The notes under the pieces were generated by a model. The model was not told the DNA's origin and did not search any database. It saw only the letters and a list, made by a program, of their open reading frames with translations. The position numbers and the translations under genes were made by a program. Shown here piece by piece: positions 26,515 to 35,949 of a stretch of 64,000 bases of DNA (position 1 is the stretch's first letter; every line of letters begins with the position of its first letter). This stretch comes from Lunatimonas lonarensis (GTDB taxonomy: Bacteria; Bacteroidota; Bacteroidia; Cytophagales; Cyclobacteriaceae). The stretch is taken from assembly GCF_000390185.1 (NCBI RefSeq), contig NZ_AQHR01000061.1, positions 19,447-83,446 on the forward strand. Reading direction: 5' to 3'.

Positions 26515-27216
26515 CTACTCACACATAGTTATCTCAGTCACCGACTGGGTAGAGGCATTTGTCAATTGGGGGCTTAGAACATGAATCCCCAGTCCCAAAC
26601 CACGAACGATAAAAAGCAATCCAATAAATACGGCCATGTAAGGCAGGAGGCTGTGCATCCTTTTCTTTACCTGGCCTGACACTAGGCCCTGAGAGACCAT
26701 AAGCACCACGATGACCGGCATGGTTCCGACTCCAAATACGAACATATAAACGGCACCTTGCAGCGGGCTTTGAAGTGCCAACGAAGCCGCCAGCGCGACG
26801 TACACCATCCCGCATGGAAGTAGTCCATTTAACATCCCGGAAAGAAAAAACGCTGGAAAACCACGTTTTCTAAGCTGAAAACCGAGATGTTGCTTCAATT
26901 TGTTTACCAATCCAAACCATCCGGCATTTCCCAAAATGCGTTCGGATCGCTTGTAAAAAAAGGCCATAAATACAATCACGATCCCCAAAAATACCGAAAG
27001 CCACTGCTGCAATCCTGCAAGTCCCAGGGAAAACCCCAGCAACCCAACGAGAGTTCCGAGCGATGCGTAGGTCATTGCCCTGCCCAGATTATACGCCAAC
27101 TTATTAACCAGATAGCGCTGCTGATCCCTTGCCGATAAGGCAAGAGCTATGGGACCACACATTCCTACGCAGTGGAAGGATCCAAAAAAACCAAGAAGCA
27201 ACGCCGTCCAAATCAT
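26515..27216 (-). CDS. TauE/SafE-family membrane protein of cbb3 oxidase maturation
   Basis: The 233-residue product has about six membrane helices. It begins MIWTALLLGFFGSFHCVGMCGPIALAL, the GMCGP motif typical of the SafE-like proteins encoded next to cbb3 oxidases, and has a second copy-like half with GLLPCGMVYVAL. CCG/GMCGP members are thought to move copper or another metal for oxidase assembly; this is inference from context. It is the last gene of the cco transcript, one base after fixH. Confidence 0.85.
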   Translation of the reverse strand: MIWTALLLGFFGSFHCVGMCGPIALALSARDQQRYLVNKLAYNLGRAMTYASLGTLVGLLGFSLGLAGLQQWLSVFLGIVIVFMAFFYKRSERILGNAGWFGLVNKLKQHLGFQLRKRGFPAFFLSGMLNGLLPCGMVYVALAASLALQSPLQGAVYMFVFGVGTMPVIVVLMVSQGLVSGQVKKRMHSLLPYMAVFIGLLFIVRGLGLGIHVLSPQLTNASTQSVTEITMCE

Positions 27217-27217
27217 G

Positions 27218-27643
27218 CTAAAGTGTTATTTTCTCCTCTTGAAAATAGGACTTACCCTCGGCAGACCACGTCAGCTTTACACGCCAATAACCAGGTTTTA
27301 AATCTTTCAGATCTACGTAGCGGGAGGCATCGTCCACGATTTCAAGTGCCAATTTTTTATCCAGTCGGGCATCGGAAGGCCTGAAAAGGTGAAGTTCACC
27401 CTTAGCACCTACCGGCAAATGAAGGTCAACCGCTTTTGACCGGCTATCAAACGTAAAGGCATCCAACCCCAATGCCGCCGCATTATCCACCCGGTCTATG
27501 TGCTCTTGGTACTTTATTTCCTCTTCATAGTAGTTTTTGGTAACCAGATGCAAGTCATCTTGCTTCATGCAGATCGTCACCATGCTGATCATGATAGTGG
27601 CAAATGCCACGAAAGTCAAAACTATTCCTTTTCCCCAATCCAT
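27218..27643 (-). CDS. fixH: FixH family protein
   Basis: The 141-residue product has one N-terminal membrane helix (VLTFVAFATIMISMVTICM) and a beta-rich outer domain with YYEEEIKYQEHIDRVDNA and PGYWRVKLTWS. This is the layout of FixH/CcoH, a factor needed for stable assembly of cbb3 oxidase. It sits between ccoG and the TauE/SafE-like gene on the same strand. Confidence 0.9.
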   Translation of the reverse strand: MDWGKGIVLTFVAFATIMISMVTICMKQDDLHLVTKNYYEEEIKYQEHIDRVDNAAALGLDAFTFDSRSKAVDLHLPVGAKGELHLFRPSDARLDKKLALEIVDDASRYVDLKDLKPGYWRVKLTWSAEGKSYFQEEKITL

Positions 27644-27704
27644 GTCGTTTCGTTTATTAATCAGTTATCAAAAGCAGGTGCTAGCGGCACCCATCCTATT
27701 CGCC

Positions 27705-29120
27705 CTATTTCACCGGCCCCACAAAACTCGTTTTTATTTTTTTGATCACCTCACCGTTCTGTAAAAGCAGTAATGTGACCGTCTCTTGGTTTACGTGGAT
27801 TTGCTCCTGTTCCTTTGTCACAAAAAACCGCCCCTCGAACTTGGTTTGCCCTTCGAGGTTCCAATTGGTATCCCCTACCAGCTCTATACGGTACCTGTCG
27901 TCCTCGGGCTGTAGGGCGACTTGCTGCCGATCAAAGGTCTTATTGATAAAGGTAACCTCATAGAGATTACTGACGATTCCCGCTTCCCGTTCTTGATAGG
28001 TCATTCCCCGAAACCGGGTTACCGTCGCATCAAGGTCTGTCCGGGTTGCCAACAGTGTAACAAACGCGGAAATCAGAATCAATAACAAAACCGTATATCC
28101 CTTGACCCGGGATGTGACCAGCTTCTGAAACCCCTCCTTTATACTGGTCTCCGAAGCATACCGGATCAACCCTTTTGGCCGGTCTACCTTTTCCATCACC
28201 TCATCACACACATCGATACAGGCGGTACAATTTACGCATTCCATCTGTACGCCATTGCGAATATCTATCCCGGTGGGACATACCTGAATACAAAGTGTAC
28301 AGTCAACACAATCTCCCAACGGCTGGGAGGAAGCTGCTTCATTTTTCCGGATCATTCCCCTAGGCTCGCCCCGCACATAATCATAGGCCACATTGATGGA
28401 ATTATTATCCAAAAGAACTCCCTGAAGACGTCCGTAGGGGCAAACGACCAAGCAGGCCTGCTCCCGAAACCAAGAAAATACAAAAAGAAAAATCCCCGTA
28501 AACGCTACCAAACCAATAAATCCCGCCATATTCTCAGCAGGTGACTGCGTCACCAACTCCATCACACGATCTATTCCGATCAGATAGGCCATCACGGTGT
28601 GGGAGATCAGTAAGGAAATGAGCAGAAAAATGGTCATTTTCACTCCCTTTTTACGAATTTTTTCGCCATTCCAAGGCATCGCATTGAGCTTGCGCTGCTG
28701 ATTGGCATCACCTTCTATCCAATACTCGATTTTTCGGAAAACCATCTCCATGAAAAGGGTTTGCGGACAGGCCCAGCCACAAAACACCCTACCAAACACC
28801 ACGGTAAAAAGTATGACGAATAGCACGAATATAAGCAGCAAAAAAATAAGCAAATACGTATCCTGCGGCCAAAAGACAGCTCCGAATACAATGAACTTTC
28901 GCTCAAAAATATTGAACAACAGCCACGGGCGCCCATTTACCTGAATAAATGGTCCTGCAAACAAGACTGCAAGCAGCACCCAAGAGAGGTAAGTACGCCA
29001 CCTGTAAAACTTTCCCGATACCTTTTTAGGATAGATCCAGTTACGCTTGCCATCCTCCTTAACGGTAGCCAAGGCATCCCTAAACCGCTCGGGCTGTATA
29101 TGTGGGTTATTCTTGCTCAT
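27705..29120 (-). CDS. ccoG: Cytochrome c oxidase accessory protein CcoG (FixG/RdxA)
   Basis: I choose the ATG at 29120 (471 residues, MSKNNPHIQP). The longer frame would start inside a hairpin that separates this gene from ccoP. The protein has about five membrane helices and a membrane motif CGWACPQTLFMEMVFRKIEY. It also has two 4Fe-4S cluster motifs, CVDCTLCIQVCPTGIDIR and CVNCTACIDVC, and a C-terminal immunoglobulin-like domain. CcoG reduces copper during biogenesis of the cbb3 oxidase copper centre. Its place just downstream of the oxidase genes is the usual one. Confidence 0.94.
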   Translation of the reverse strand: MSKNNPHIQPERFRDALATVKEDGKRNWIYPKKVSGKFYRWRTYLSWVLLAVLFAGPFIQVNGRPWLLFNIFERKFIVFGAVFWPQDTYLLIFLLLIFVLFVILFTVVFGRVFCGWACPQTLFMEMVFRKIEYWIEGDANQQRKLNAMPWNGEKIRKKGVKMTIFLLISLLISHTVMAYLIGIDRVMELVTQSPAENMAGFIGLVAFTGIFLFVFSWFREQACLVVCPYGRLQGVLLDNNSINVAYDYVRGEPRGMIRKNEAASSQPLGDCVDCTLCIQVCPTGIDIRNGVQMECVNCTACIDVCDEVMEKVDRPKGLIRYASETSIKEGFQKLVTSRVKGYTVLLLILISAFVTLLATRTDLDATVTRFRGMTYQEREAGIVSNLYEVTFINKTFDRQQVALQPEDDRYRIELVGDTNWNLEGQTKFEGRFFVTKEQEQIHVNQETVTLLLLQNGEVIKKIKTSFVGPVK

Positions 29121-29136
29121 TTCGTTTAATGTTTTC

Positions 29137-29170
29137 AATCCCCTCCGCGGTTTATCCAACGGAGGGGATT
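29137..29170 (-). repeat. Hairpin between ccoP and ccoG
   Basis: The arms 29137-29146 and 29161-29170 (AATCCCCTCC and GGAGGGGATT) form a perfect 10-bp stem with a 14-base loop, directly after the ccoP stop. No T tract follows on the minus strand. It could stabilise the upstream oxidase mRNA against 3' decay or lower expression of the accessory genes. Confidence 0.75.
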
Positions 29171-29178
29171 TACCCAAA

Positions 29179-30102
29179 TCAGGCCTCCTCTACACCCAAC
29201 TCGTCCTCCGTAAGGGCGTCGATCGGTTCTTCTATTTTCTGCTCGTACCGGTCGCCTTGAGGGGCTTTAGGATTGGCCGGAGTAGTACCTACCAGCGTAA
29301 GGATATAGCTGGAAACCTGCTGCATCTCCTCAGGGCTTAATTGGTCTTCCCAGGGAATCATGCCTTTTTCAATGACACCATACTTTACTACCCGAAAGAT
29401 ATCCTCAATGCTTCCGCCATGGATCCAATACTCATCGGTCAGGTTAGGCCCTACACCGCCTCCGCCGTCAATCGCGTGGCAAGCCACACAATTGTTGTCG
29501 TAGATAGCTTTCCCAGCTGTTATGGAAGGCCCCGAAGCGTCAAATTGCACATTGGTCTCGTCAATGGTGGAAACTGCCAAGGCCTGACGCGCTTCTGCTT
29601 CCAGCGATGCCAAATATAGCTCCTGCTCGTATTCTTCGATTTGGGTTTTTCCAATGCCCAGCACGGAGTAATTGAGCACATAAACCACACCAAACACGAT
29701 CGTCGCGTAAAACAGGTACTTGAGCCAGGGAGGCATGAAATTGTCCAGTTCTACGATGCCATCGTAGCTATGGCTCATCATCAGGTCCTTTTCTTCGGAC
29801 ACAGGTTTCATCTTTCCGGAGATATACCGCTCGTTAAACTGCTCCCACCAAGAAGGCTCTGCTGCCAACTCCGGGTTATCCAAGCTGAGCACCTTTCTCA
29901 GGAAGGATACCAGATAGATCATCACGATCATTAGTACGACAATAATCAACAATACAACGGCCATAATAATCAGGAGCGTTATCTCGCTACTGTCTAATTT
30001 GGCAAGGTTCTGCACAAATGGGATTTCTGATTCCTGTGCAAAGGCGGGGATGCCCGAAAGCAAACCCATCACCGCTAGCATTAGATACCTAAACATTTTC
30101 AT
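29179..30102 (-). CDS. ccoP: cbb3 oxidase subunit III, single-haem CcoP
   Basis: CcoP carries electrons to the oxidase core. The 307-residue product has an N-terminal signal-like helix, a membrane helix at about 42-68, the CcoP_N block SHSYDGIVELDNFMPPWLKYLF (about 111-132) and a second helix. One cytochrome c domain follows, with C205-VA-C208-H209. Proteobacterial CcoP has two haem c sites; only one CxxCH is present here. The C-terminus ends in an acidic tail. It overlaps ccoQ by 14 bp. Confidence 0.93.
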   Translation of the reverse strand: MKMFRYLMLAVMGLLSGIPAFAQESEIPFVQNLAKLDSSEITLLIIMAVVLLIIVVLMIVMIYLVSFLRKVLSLDNPELAAEPSWWEQFNERYISGKMKPVSEEKDLMMSHSYDGIVELDNFMPPWLKYLFYATIVFGVVYVLNYSVLGIGKTQIEEYEQELYLASLEAEARQALAVSTIDETNVQFDASGPSITAGKAIYDNNCVACHAIDGGGGVGPNLTDEYWIHGGSIEDIFRVVKYGVIEKGMIPWEDQLSPEEMQQVSSYILTLVGTTPANPKAPQGDRYEQKIEEPIDALTEDELGVEEA

Positions 30103-30280
30103 GGCTGGATTCTTTTTTTGGTTCGTCGTTGAATGGCATGCTTTTCATATGATTCACATAACTTTTGTCTACTCTGATCACCCAAATAAACATACCGGTG
30201 AAGAAAAGGACGAAAATGAGCAGTGAGATAATGGGATAAATCTGTATCCCCTCTATCGATCTTAATAGTTCTTTGTGCAT
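30089..30280 (-). CDS. ccoQ: CcoQ-like small membrane subunit
   Basis: The 63-residue product has one membrane helix (IISLLIFVLFFTGMFIWVI) followed by a charged tail. Size, topology and position between the ccoNO and ccoP genes match CcoQ, which stabilises the oxidase complex. Its 3' end overlaps the ccoP start by 14 bp, so translation is coupled. Sequence conservation in this family is low, and the call rests mainly on context. Confidence 0.85.
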   Translation of the reverse strand: MHKELLRSIEGIQIYPIISLLIFVLFFTGMFIWVIRVDKSYVNHMKSMPFNDEPKKESSHENV

Positions 30281-30292
30281 GGCTGAAATCGG

Positions 30293-32422
30293 TTACTTGG
30301 ATGCAGTTGATTTTTTGATATCGGTGCCCAGTCGTTGCAAATAGGCAATCAGGGCAACCATTTCTGAATCAGGGCTGGTTTCAACGCCTGCTTCCTTCAG
30401 ATTGGCCACGATTTGGGCAGCCTGAGCTTGCAAATCCTGTAGGGCAACCTCATCATATCCCTCAGGATAGGGAACCCCTAGCTTTTGCATGGTCCGAATT
30501 TTTGCGGGAAGATCATTATGGGACATGGTATTGGTAGCCAGCCAAGGATACGGAGGCATCAGCGATCCCGGAGACATGCTTCTCGGGTCTACCATGTGAT
30601 GATAATGCCAGCTGTCAGGATACTTCCCTCCAATTCGATGCAAATCAGGACCTGTCCTTTTAGAGCCCCATAAGAAGGGACGATCATATACATATTCACC
30701 GGCTTTCGAATACTCTCCGTATCGTTCAGTCTCTGAACGGAACGGCCGGATCATCTGTGAGTGGCACCCCACGCAGCCATGAGATATATACAGATCCCTG
30801 CCTTGAAGTTCAAGCGGACTGTAGGGCTGCACGCTGCTAATGGTGGGAATATTCGATTTAACGAGCATTGTAGGTACGATTTCTACCACCCCTCCGATCA
30901 AAATAGCAACCGTGGCCAATAGCGTAAACATTACAGGCTTTCTTTCCCAGGCTCTGTGCCAGAACTCGCCACCCTCGCTCACGTGCTTCTCCAATGCTGG
31001 AGCCTCGTCGGCCTCTTCCTCTTGAAAGGAACCCTGCTTGGCTGTTTTCACCAAATTATACACCATCAGTATGGCTCCAGAAAGGTACAGAACACCACCC
31101 AGTGCCCGTAACATGTACATGGGCACGATTTGGATGACCGTCTCCAGAAAATTGGGATACGCCAATCTGCCCGCTTCGCTGAATTCCTTCCACATCAAGC
31201 TTTGGGTTAGCGCCGCTACATACATGGGCAACGCATAGAAGAGTATGCCCAAGGTACCCATCCAAAAATGGGTATTGGCCAATTTTACCGAATACAGATT
31301 GGTTCTCCACATTCTTGGCCACAACCAGTAGAGAATGGAGAACGTTAAAAAGCCATTCCATCCCAAACCTCCAATATGGACGTGGGCTACGATCCAGTCA
31401 GTATAGTGGGCGATGGCGTTTACGTTTTTCAACGAAAGCATAGGCCCTTCAAAAGTTGCCATACCATAAGCTGTGACGGCTACCACCATAAACTTCAGAA
31501 CTGGATCTACCCTTACCTTATCCCACGCTCCGCGCAAGGTAAGAAGGCCGTTCACCATACCGCCCCAAGAAGGCGCAATCAGCATCACGGAAAACGCCAC
31601 TCCCAGCACCTGTGCCCACTCGGGAAGTGCGGTGTACAAAAGGTGGTGGGGTCCAGCCCAGATGTAGATGAAAATCAATGACCAGAAGTGAACGATCGAA
31701 AGTTTATAGGAAAACACCGGTCTGTTCGCCGCCTTGGGCAGGTAATAGTACATGAGGCCCAAAAACGGCGTAGTAAGGAAAAATGCCACCGCATTGTGAC
31801 CATACCACCACTGAACGAGCGCATCCTGCACACCGGCGTAAGCCGAGTAGCTTTTGAAGAACGATACGGGAAGTGCCAGCGAATTGAATATATGCAGCAC
31901 CGCTACCGTGACAAACGAAGCCAAGTAAAACCAAATGGCTACGTACATGTGCCGCTCCCTGCGCTTGATCAGGGTTCCTATCATATTGGCACCGAAGGCC
32001 ACCCAAACCAAGGCAATCGCGATGTCAATCGGCCACTCCAACTCCGCGTACTCCTTTGAGGTCGTTAAGCCTAGCGGCAGCGTGATTACAGCAGACAGGA
32101 TGATCGCCTGCCAGCCCCAGAAATTGATCCAGCTTAGGGTTTTGTTCCACATCGGAGCCTTTAGCAGGCGGGGCATGGAGTAGTAAATCCCAGCAAAAAT
32201 TGCATTACCGACAAATGCAAAGATCACTGCATTGGTATGCAAAGGCCGAATCCGACCAAACGTGGTGTAGGGATTGCCCAAATTTGCCTCGGGGAGAAAG
32301 AGCTGCAATGCAGCTAGGACCCCGATCAGCATTCCGGCGAGCCCCCATATTATGGTCGCCGCGCCGAAATATTTTACGATTTTATTATCGTAATTAAACC
32401 GTTCCAGTGTAGTTCCTGACAT
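30293..32422 (-). CDS. ccoNO: cbb3 cytochrome oxidase, fused subunits I and II (CcoN-CcoO)
   Basis: This is the catalytic core of a high-affinity terminal oxidase that reduces oxygen and pumps protons. Residues 1-460 are CcoN with 12 or so helices. Haem and copper ligands are at H62, H209 (in WWYGHN), H259-H260, H347 and H349, and Y253 is the candidate cross-linked tyrosine. Residues about 490-709 are CcoO, with one anchoring helix and the haem c motif C550-VG-C553-H554. The 709-residue single frame shows a true N-O fusion joined by an acidic linker near 466-485. Neighbouring ccoQ, ccoP, ccoS and ccoI complete the set. Confidence 0.96.
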   Translation of the reverse strand: MSGTTLERFNYDNKIVKYFGAATIIWGLAGMLIGVLAALQLFLPEANLGNPYTTFGRIRPLHTNAVIFAFVGNAIFAGIYYSMPRLLKAPMWNKTLSWINFWGWQAIILSAVITLPLGLTTSKEYAELEWPIDIAIALVWVAFGANMIGTLIKRRERHMYVAIWFYLASFVTVAVLHIFNSLALPVSFFKSYSAYAGVQDALVQWWYGHNAVAFFLTTPFLGLMYYYLPKAANRPVFSYKLSIVHFWSLIFIYIWAGPHHLLYTALPEWAQVLGVAFSVMLIAPSWGGMVNGLLTLRGAWDKVRVDPVLKFMVVAVTAYGMATFEGPMLSLKNVNAIAHYTDWIVAHVHIGGLGWNGFLTFSILYWLWPRMWRTNLYSVKLANTHFWMGTLGILFYALPMYVAALTQSLMWKEFSEAGRLAYPNFLETVIQIVPMYMLRALGGVLYLSGAILMVYNLVKTAKQGSFQEEEADEAPALEKHVSEGGEFWHRAWERKPVMFTLLATVAILIGGVVEIVPTMLVKSNIPTISSVQPYSPLELQGRDLYISHGCVGCHSQMIRPFRSETERYGEYSKAGEYVYDRPFLWGSKRTGPDLHRIGGKYPDSWHYHHMVDPRSMSPGSLMPPYPWLATNTMSHNDLPAKIRTMQKLGVPYPEGYDEVALQDLQAQAAQIVANLKEAGVETSPDSEMVALIAYLQRLGTDIKKSTASK

Positions 32423-32423
32423 A

Positions 32424-32609
32424 TTACTTCGATTTAGTTGATGGTACTTTTTTTTCTTCTTGCTTTTTTACTTTTTGGTCAAATAGTATCCGAATGGACG
32501 GGGTGTAGTTATCATCATATTGACCGGTTTTCATCGCCCGGATAAATAAAAAGAGAAACCCGGAGGCCATGATCAAACTAATGCCAATCAAAACGAAAAT
32601 CACTTCCAT
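32424..32609 (-). CDS. ccoS: CcoS, cbb3 oxidase assembly protein
   Basis: The 61-residue product starts MEVIFVLIGISLIMASGFLF and has the short motif AMKTGQYDD typical of CcoS, a single-helix protein needed to insert cofactors into the oxidase. It lies 1 bp before ccoNO and 2 bp after ccoI on the same strand. Confidence 0.93.
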   Translation of the reverse strand: MEVIFVLIGISLIMASGFLFLFIRAMKTGQYDDNYTPSIRILFDQKVKKQEEKKVPSTKSK

Positions 32610-32611
32610 AT

Positions 32612-35047
32612 TTAAAAGATGTTATGTTTAATTCCTTTTTTATAAGCCAGGTAGTTGGTGGCCAATGTGGTGAAAAGCACCACAGATATACTGCTAAGCG
32701 GCATTAGGATCGCGCAGAAAACCGGACTGACCAATCCTTGGACAGCAAAGGAAACACCCACTACATTGTAGGCGAAAGACAGGCCAAAGCTGGCCTTGAC
32801 GATCTGCCGGCTGACCTTGGCGAATGCCAGAAAATCCGGTAGCTGAACTATGGTATCCGCATCCATTATACCATCGCTGGCGGGCGTAAATCCGGTCGCC
32901 CTTGCGGTTAAGGCCACTCCTACATGCGCTTCCTTTAATGCACCGGCATCATTCAGCCCATCGCCTACCATTAAAGCCTTGTGGCCTTCAGCCTCCAACG
33001 AACGTAAATAGGCCAGTTTCTGGGCCGGGCTCTGATCAAAATTCATTACGATCTCCCCGCCAAACTTGCGGTGCAGGTTTTCCCGCTCGTGATCCTTATC
33101 TCCCGACAGGAAATGTACTACGCGATCTTTGCTTATAGCCTTTACGGTTTCTTCGATCCCCTGTCTCAATCCGCTTTGTATTACAAAAACACCGAGCTTC
33201 GTACCTTCTACGGCAAGATAAACCTGGTTACCCTCCACCATGGAAGAAAGTGGATCCACTCCACAGAAAGCCGCCGAACCTAACCGGAATTCCTGATTGG
33301 CATACACGCCTTTCAGACCCTTCCCTTTGATTTCTTCCACCTCCGACACACTTGCCTCGGCTATCCCTTCCAACCAGGCATTGATTCGATTGCTCAATGG
33401 ATGGATCGATTTGGATACCAGGGATTTCACAATAGATTTGGTAACATCCGTGAGGGGCTCGCCCTCGTAGCTAACACTGGCACGTGCCGGGTCGGTCAGG
33501 GTACCGGTCTTATCAAAAACCACTGTGTCAATTTGGGCCAGCCGCTCAATCACTTGGGCATTTTTGAGATAAAACTTACCCGCCCCGAATATCCGCAGGG
33601 TATTCCCCAGGGTAAAGGGAGTGGACATAGCCAACGCGCAGGGACAGGCAATGATCAACACCGAGGCAAACACCTTAACCCCATAAGCCAAATCATTCAC
33701 ACCCCAATAAACCAACCCGGCAAGCGCTATGGCCAAAATGGTAAAAGTAAACTTCCCACTGATCCGATTAGCCAAAGTCTCCAAGGAATGTACCTTTTCC
33801 TTTTCAAAAGCTTTATTGTTCCACAATCCGGTCAAATACCCTTGGGAGGGGGACTTCTGCACTGTTAAGGTGAGAGCCTCCCCTTTTTGCCTTCCACCCG
33901 CATATATGACCTCTCCTGGGCGTTTTGCCACCGGTACTTCCTCCCCCGTCACAAAGCTGTAATCAATGTGTGCCTTACCCTCGATCAGAATGCTATCGGC
34001 AGGTATCAATTCTTCGTTCCGAATACGGATACGGTCGCCCACCTCCAATTTGGTGACCGGCACTACTTCCTCCCGCTCCTGAGCAAGCTTGGTTACAGCG
34101 ATAGGGAAATATGATTTGTAATCCCTGTCAAAGGACAGGGTATCGTAGGTCTTCTGCTGGTAGAGCTTGCCGAGCAACAGAAAGAAAAGCAAACCGCCCA
34201 GCGTATCCATATAACCTTCATTCCCCACGAGAAAGATCTCATAGAGACTAAAGAAAAAAAGTGCGATAATACCCAGCACAATCGGCACATCCATATTTAC
34301 CACCTTGTTTTTCAGGGCATACCATGCCGAACGGTAATAATCGGACGCGGAATAAAAGAACACTGGAAGAGCTAGCAATACATTCAAGTAATTAAAAAGA
34401 CCTTTAAACCCCTCCCCCAATAGCTCTGCCTCCGAAAAATACTCAGGCAGGCTAAAAAACATCATATTGCCAAAACAGAATCCGGCAACGGCCAATTTGT
34501 AGATCAACCTTCGATCGGTAACCCTCACCGTCTTCTGTTCCATATCAGATAGGCTGATGCTTGGCTCGTACCCGATGCGGGAAAGCAACAATACCAGATC
34601 TCGTAGCGTTACCTTATGGTGATCAAATTTGACCTGTACCTTTTTTCTTAGAAAATCAACCCGCCCCGAAACAACGCCGTCATGAAGCTTATGGAGGTTT
34701 TCCAATAGCCAGATACAGGATGCGCAGTGGATCAATGGAATAAAAAAGGTGATATGGCTTTCACGAGCGTTTTGGAAATCGAGTAATTTTCGGATGACAT
34801 CCCCATCCTTCAAATAATCAAAGCGATCATCCCGCCCTGCAAGGTGGCGTTGCGACTCTCCAGGGGCTGTGGCAAGGTCATAATAGTTACATAAGTCGTT
34901 TTCACTCAGCACTTCGTAGACAAGCTTACACCCCGTGCAGCAGAAGGTTTTCTCATCGTACAGTATCCGTTCCTGCTCACATTTCTCCCCACAGTGGAAA
35001 CAGGTTTTTATCGAATTCTCAGTATTTAATTTAGTCGTTCTAGACAT
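32612..35047 (-). CDS. ccoI: CcoI/FixI copper-transporting P-type ATPase
   Basis: CcoI pumps copper out of the cytoplasm for the CuB centre of cbb3 oxidase. The 811-residue product has an N-terminal cysteine-rich metal-binding part (CFHCGEKC, CCTGC), a heavy-metal-associated domain with C108-AS-C111 and eight or so membrane helices. The ion channel motif is C468-P-C470. The phosphorylation site is D512 in DKTGTLTD, followed by GDGLND. It is the first gene of the cco transcript, and an Fnr-like box lies 37-50 bases before its ATG. Confidence 0.95.
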   Translation of the reverse strand: MSRTTKLNTENSIKTCFHCGEKCEQERILYDEKTFCCTGCKLVYEVLSENDLCNYYDLATAPGESQRHLAGRDDRFDYLKDGDVIRKLLDFQNARESHITFFIPLIHCASCIWLLENLHKLHDGVVSGRVDFLRKKVQVKFDHHKVTLRDLVLLLSRIGYEPSISLSDMEQKTVRVTDRRLIYKLAVAGFCFGNMMFFSLPEYFSEAELLGEGFKGLFNYLNVLLALPVFFYSASDYYRSAWYALKNKVVNMDVPIVLGIIALFFFSLYEIFLVGNEGYMDTLGGLLFFLLLGKLYQQKTYDTLSFDRDYKSYFPIAVTKLAQEREEVVPVTKLEVGDRIRIRNEELIPADSILIEGKAHIDYSFVTGEEVPVAKRPGEVIYAGGRQKGEALTLTVQKSPSQGYLTGLWNNKAFEKEKVHSLETLANRISGKFTFTILAIALAGLVYWGVNDLAYGVKVFASVLIIACPCALAMSTPFTLGNTLRIFGAGKFYLKNAQVIERLAQIDTVVFDKTGTLTDPARASVSYEGEPLTDVTKSIVKSLVSKSIHPLSNRINAWLEGIAEASVSEVEEIKGKGLKGVYANQEFRLGSAAFCGVDPLSSMVEGNQVYLAVEGTKLGVFVIQSGLRQGIEETVKAISKDRVVHFLSGDKDHERENLHRKFGGEIVMNFDQSPAQKLAYLRSLEAEGHKALMVGDGLNDAGALKEAHVGVALTARATGFTPASDGIMDADTIVQLPDFLAFAKVSRQIVKASFGLSFAYNVVGVSFAVQGLVSPVFCAILMPLSSISVVLFTTLATNYLAYKKGIKHNIF

Positions 35048-35083
35048 ATACAGGCAATTTAACCAAGCAAAGGCGGGAAAAAC

Positions 35084-35097
35084 ATGACAAAAATCAT
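35084..35097 (-). promoter_or_regulatory. Fnr-like box of the cco operon
   Basis: ATGACAAAAATCAT is a near-perfect palindrome of the form ATGA[CT]-N4-[AG]TCAT, lying 37-50 bases upstream of the ccoI start. The position suits activation of the oxidase operon under low oxygen by the Fnr-type protein encoded at 36666-37379. Confidence 0.6.
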
Positions 35098-35108
35098 ATT
35101 TTGAACAT

Positions 35109-35744
35109 TTAGGGGGCTAAGTAAAAAGAAAGCCTGTCATACCACATACCCCCTCGGTAAAAGTGAAAGAGTACCTTGGCAAGGTCTGTCTGGTAGTTTT
35201 TCGTGGTCACAAGTAGCGTGCATTCGTGCTTCACCGCATAGGACCAAAAATCCCCAATACGGCAAAAGTTGAACTTGATAAACGATGCCTCGGCAGTATG
35301 TTCGACCACATGTTGTATGATCTCCTGCTCTTCTTTCATCTTGGATTTAGGAATGAAACTGGGTGAGATTATGGTTGCCTTGCTGTTCGTAATGACGTTT
35401 GAAAAGAATTTCAGAAAGTTGTTGATCAGTCGGGCAGAGGACGGAGTTCCATCATAGTGAAACAAAAGCCTGTCAAACACCAATTCTTTATCATAGAGCA
35501 ATACGGGGATATCGCATGGTTCTTTTTCCAAGGCTTTGGGTGTATCAAGACCATGAAGCCAGTCCAAAACCGCAGGAAGATGGGCAACAAAAAGGGTCGG
35601 CTGATCATCATTGACCAGTGAAATCTCCTCTAGGCCATCTTCCAACCAGGTTTCAAACCCTACAGGAACCTGCTCTCCATGAAAGGAATGAAGAATTTCC
35701 TCTGGAACGGCGAAGTGATCTGCGTGTAAAACTTTGGCTTGCAT
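35109..35744 (-). CDS. Universal-stress-protein-like protein
   Basis: I prefer the ATG at 35744 (211 residues, MQAKVLHADHFAVP) to one 7 codons upstream because both genes and the regulatory box leave more room. The protein alternates strands and helices as in UspA folds, with the blocks DIPVLLYDKELVFDRLLFHYDG and CTLLVTTKNYQTDLAKVLF. A GxxG nucleotide-binding signature is not evident. Usp-like genes next to fnr and cbb3 genes are common in many bacteria (for example uspE near fnr). An Fnr-like box lies upstream. Function is inferred as low-oxygen stress protection. Confidence 0.6.
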   Translation of the reverse strand: MQAKVLHADHFAVPEEILHSFHGEQVPVGFETWLEDGLEEISLVNDDQPTLFVAHLPAVLDWLHGLDTPKALEKEPCDIPVLLYDKELVFDRLLFHYDGTPSSARLINNFLKFFSNVITNSKATIISPSFIPKSKMKEEQEIIQHVVEHTAEASFIKFNFCRIGDFWSYAVKHECTLLVTTKNYQTDLAKVLFHFYRGGMWYDRLSFYLAP

Positions 35745-35814
35745 ATCCTCTTTCTTTTCCCACAAAGCTAAATCGGGCGGATGAATCCCAAGGTGACATT
35801 GAACGGATCAAAAC

Positions 35815-35828
35815 ATGACTTTTGTCAT
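35815..35828. promoter_or_regulatory. Fnr-like box between the stress gene and the DUF1080 gene
   Basis: ATGACTTTTGTCAT is an exact palindrome of the ATGAC-N4-GTCAT form, the best of four copies in the window. It is 71-84 bases upstream of the stress-gene ATG at 35744 and 122 bases upstream of the divergent DUF1080 gene at 35950. Confidence 0.65.
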
Positions 35829-35949
35829 CATCTGCTCCTTTGTAGCTGTATCAGGTACTTCGAAAAACAGTAATTTTCACCCACTCCTGGATTTGAATCG
35901 GGCAGTTGCCCATTTTTTTACTATTTTGGCATGAAATCTCACGCATACC

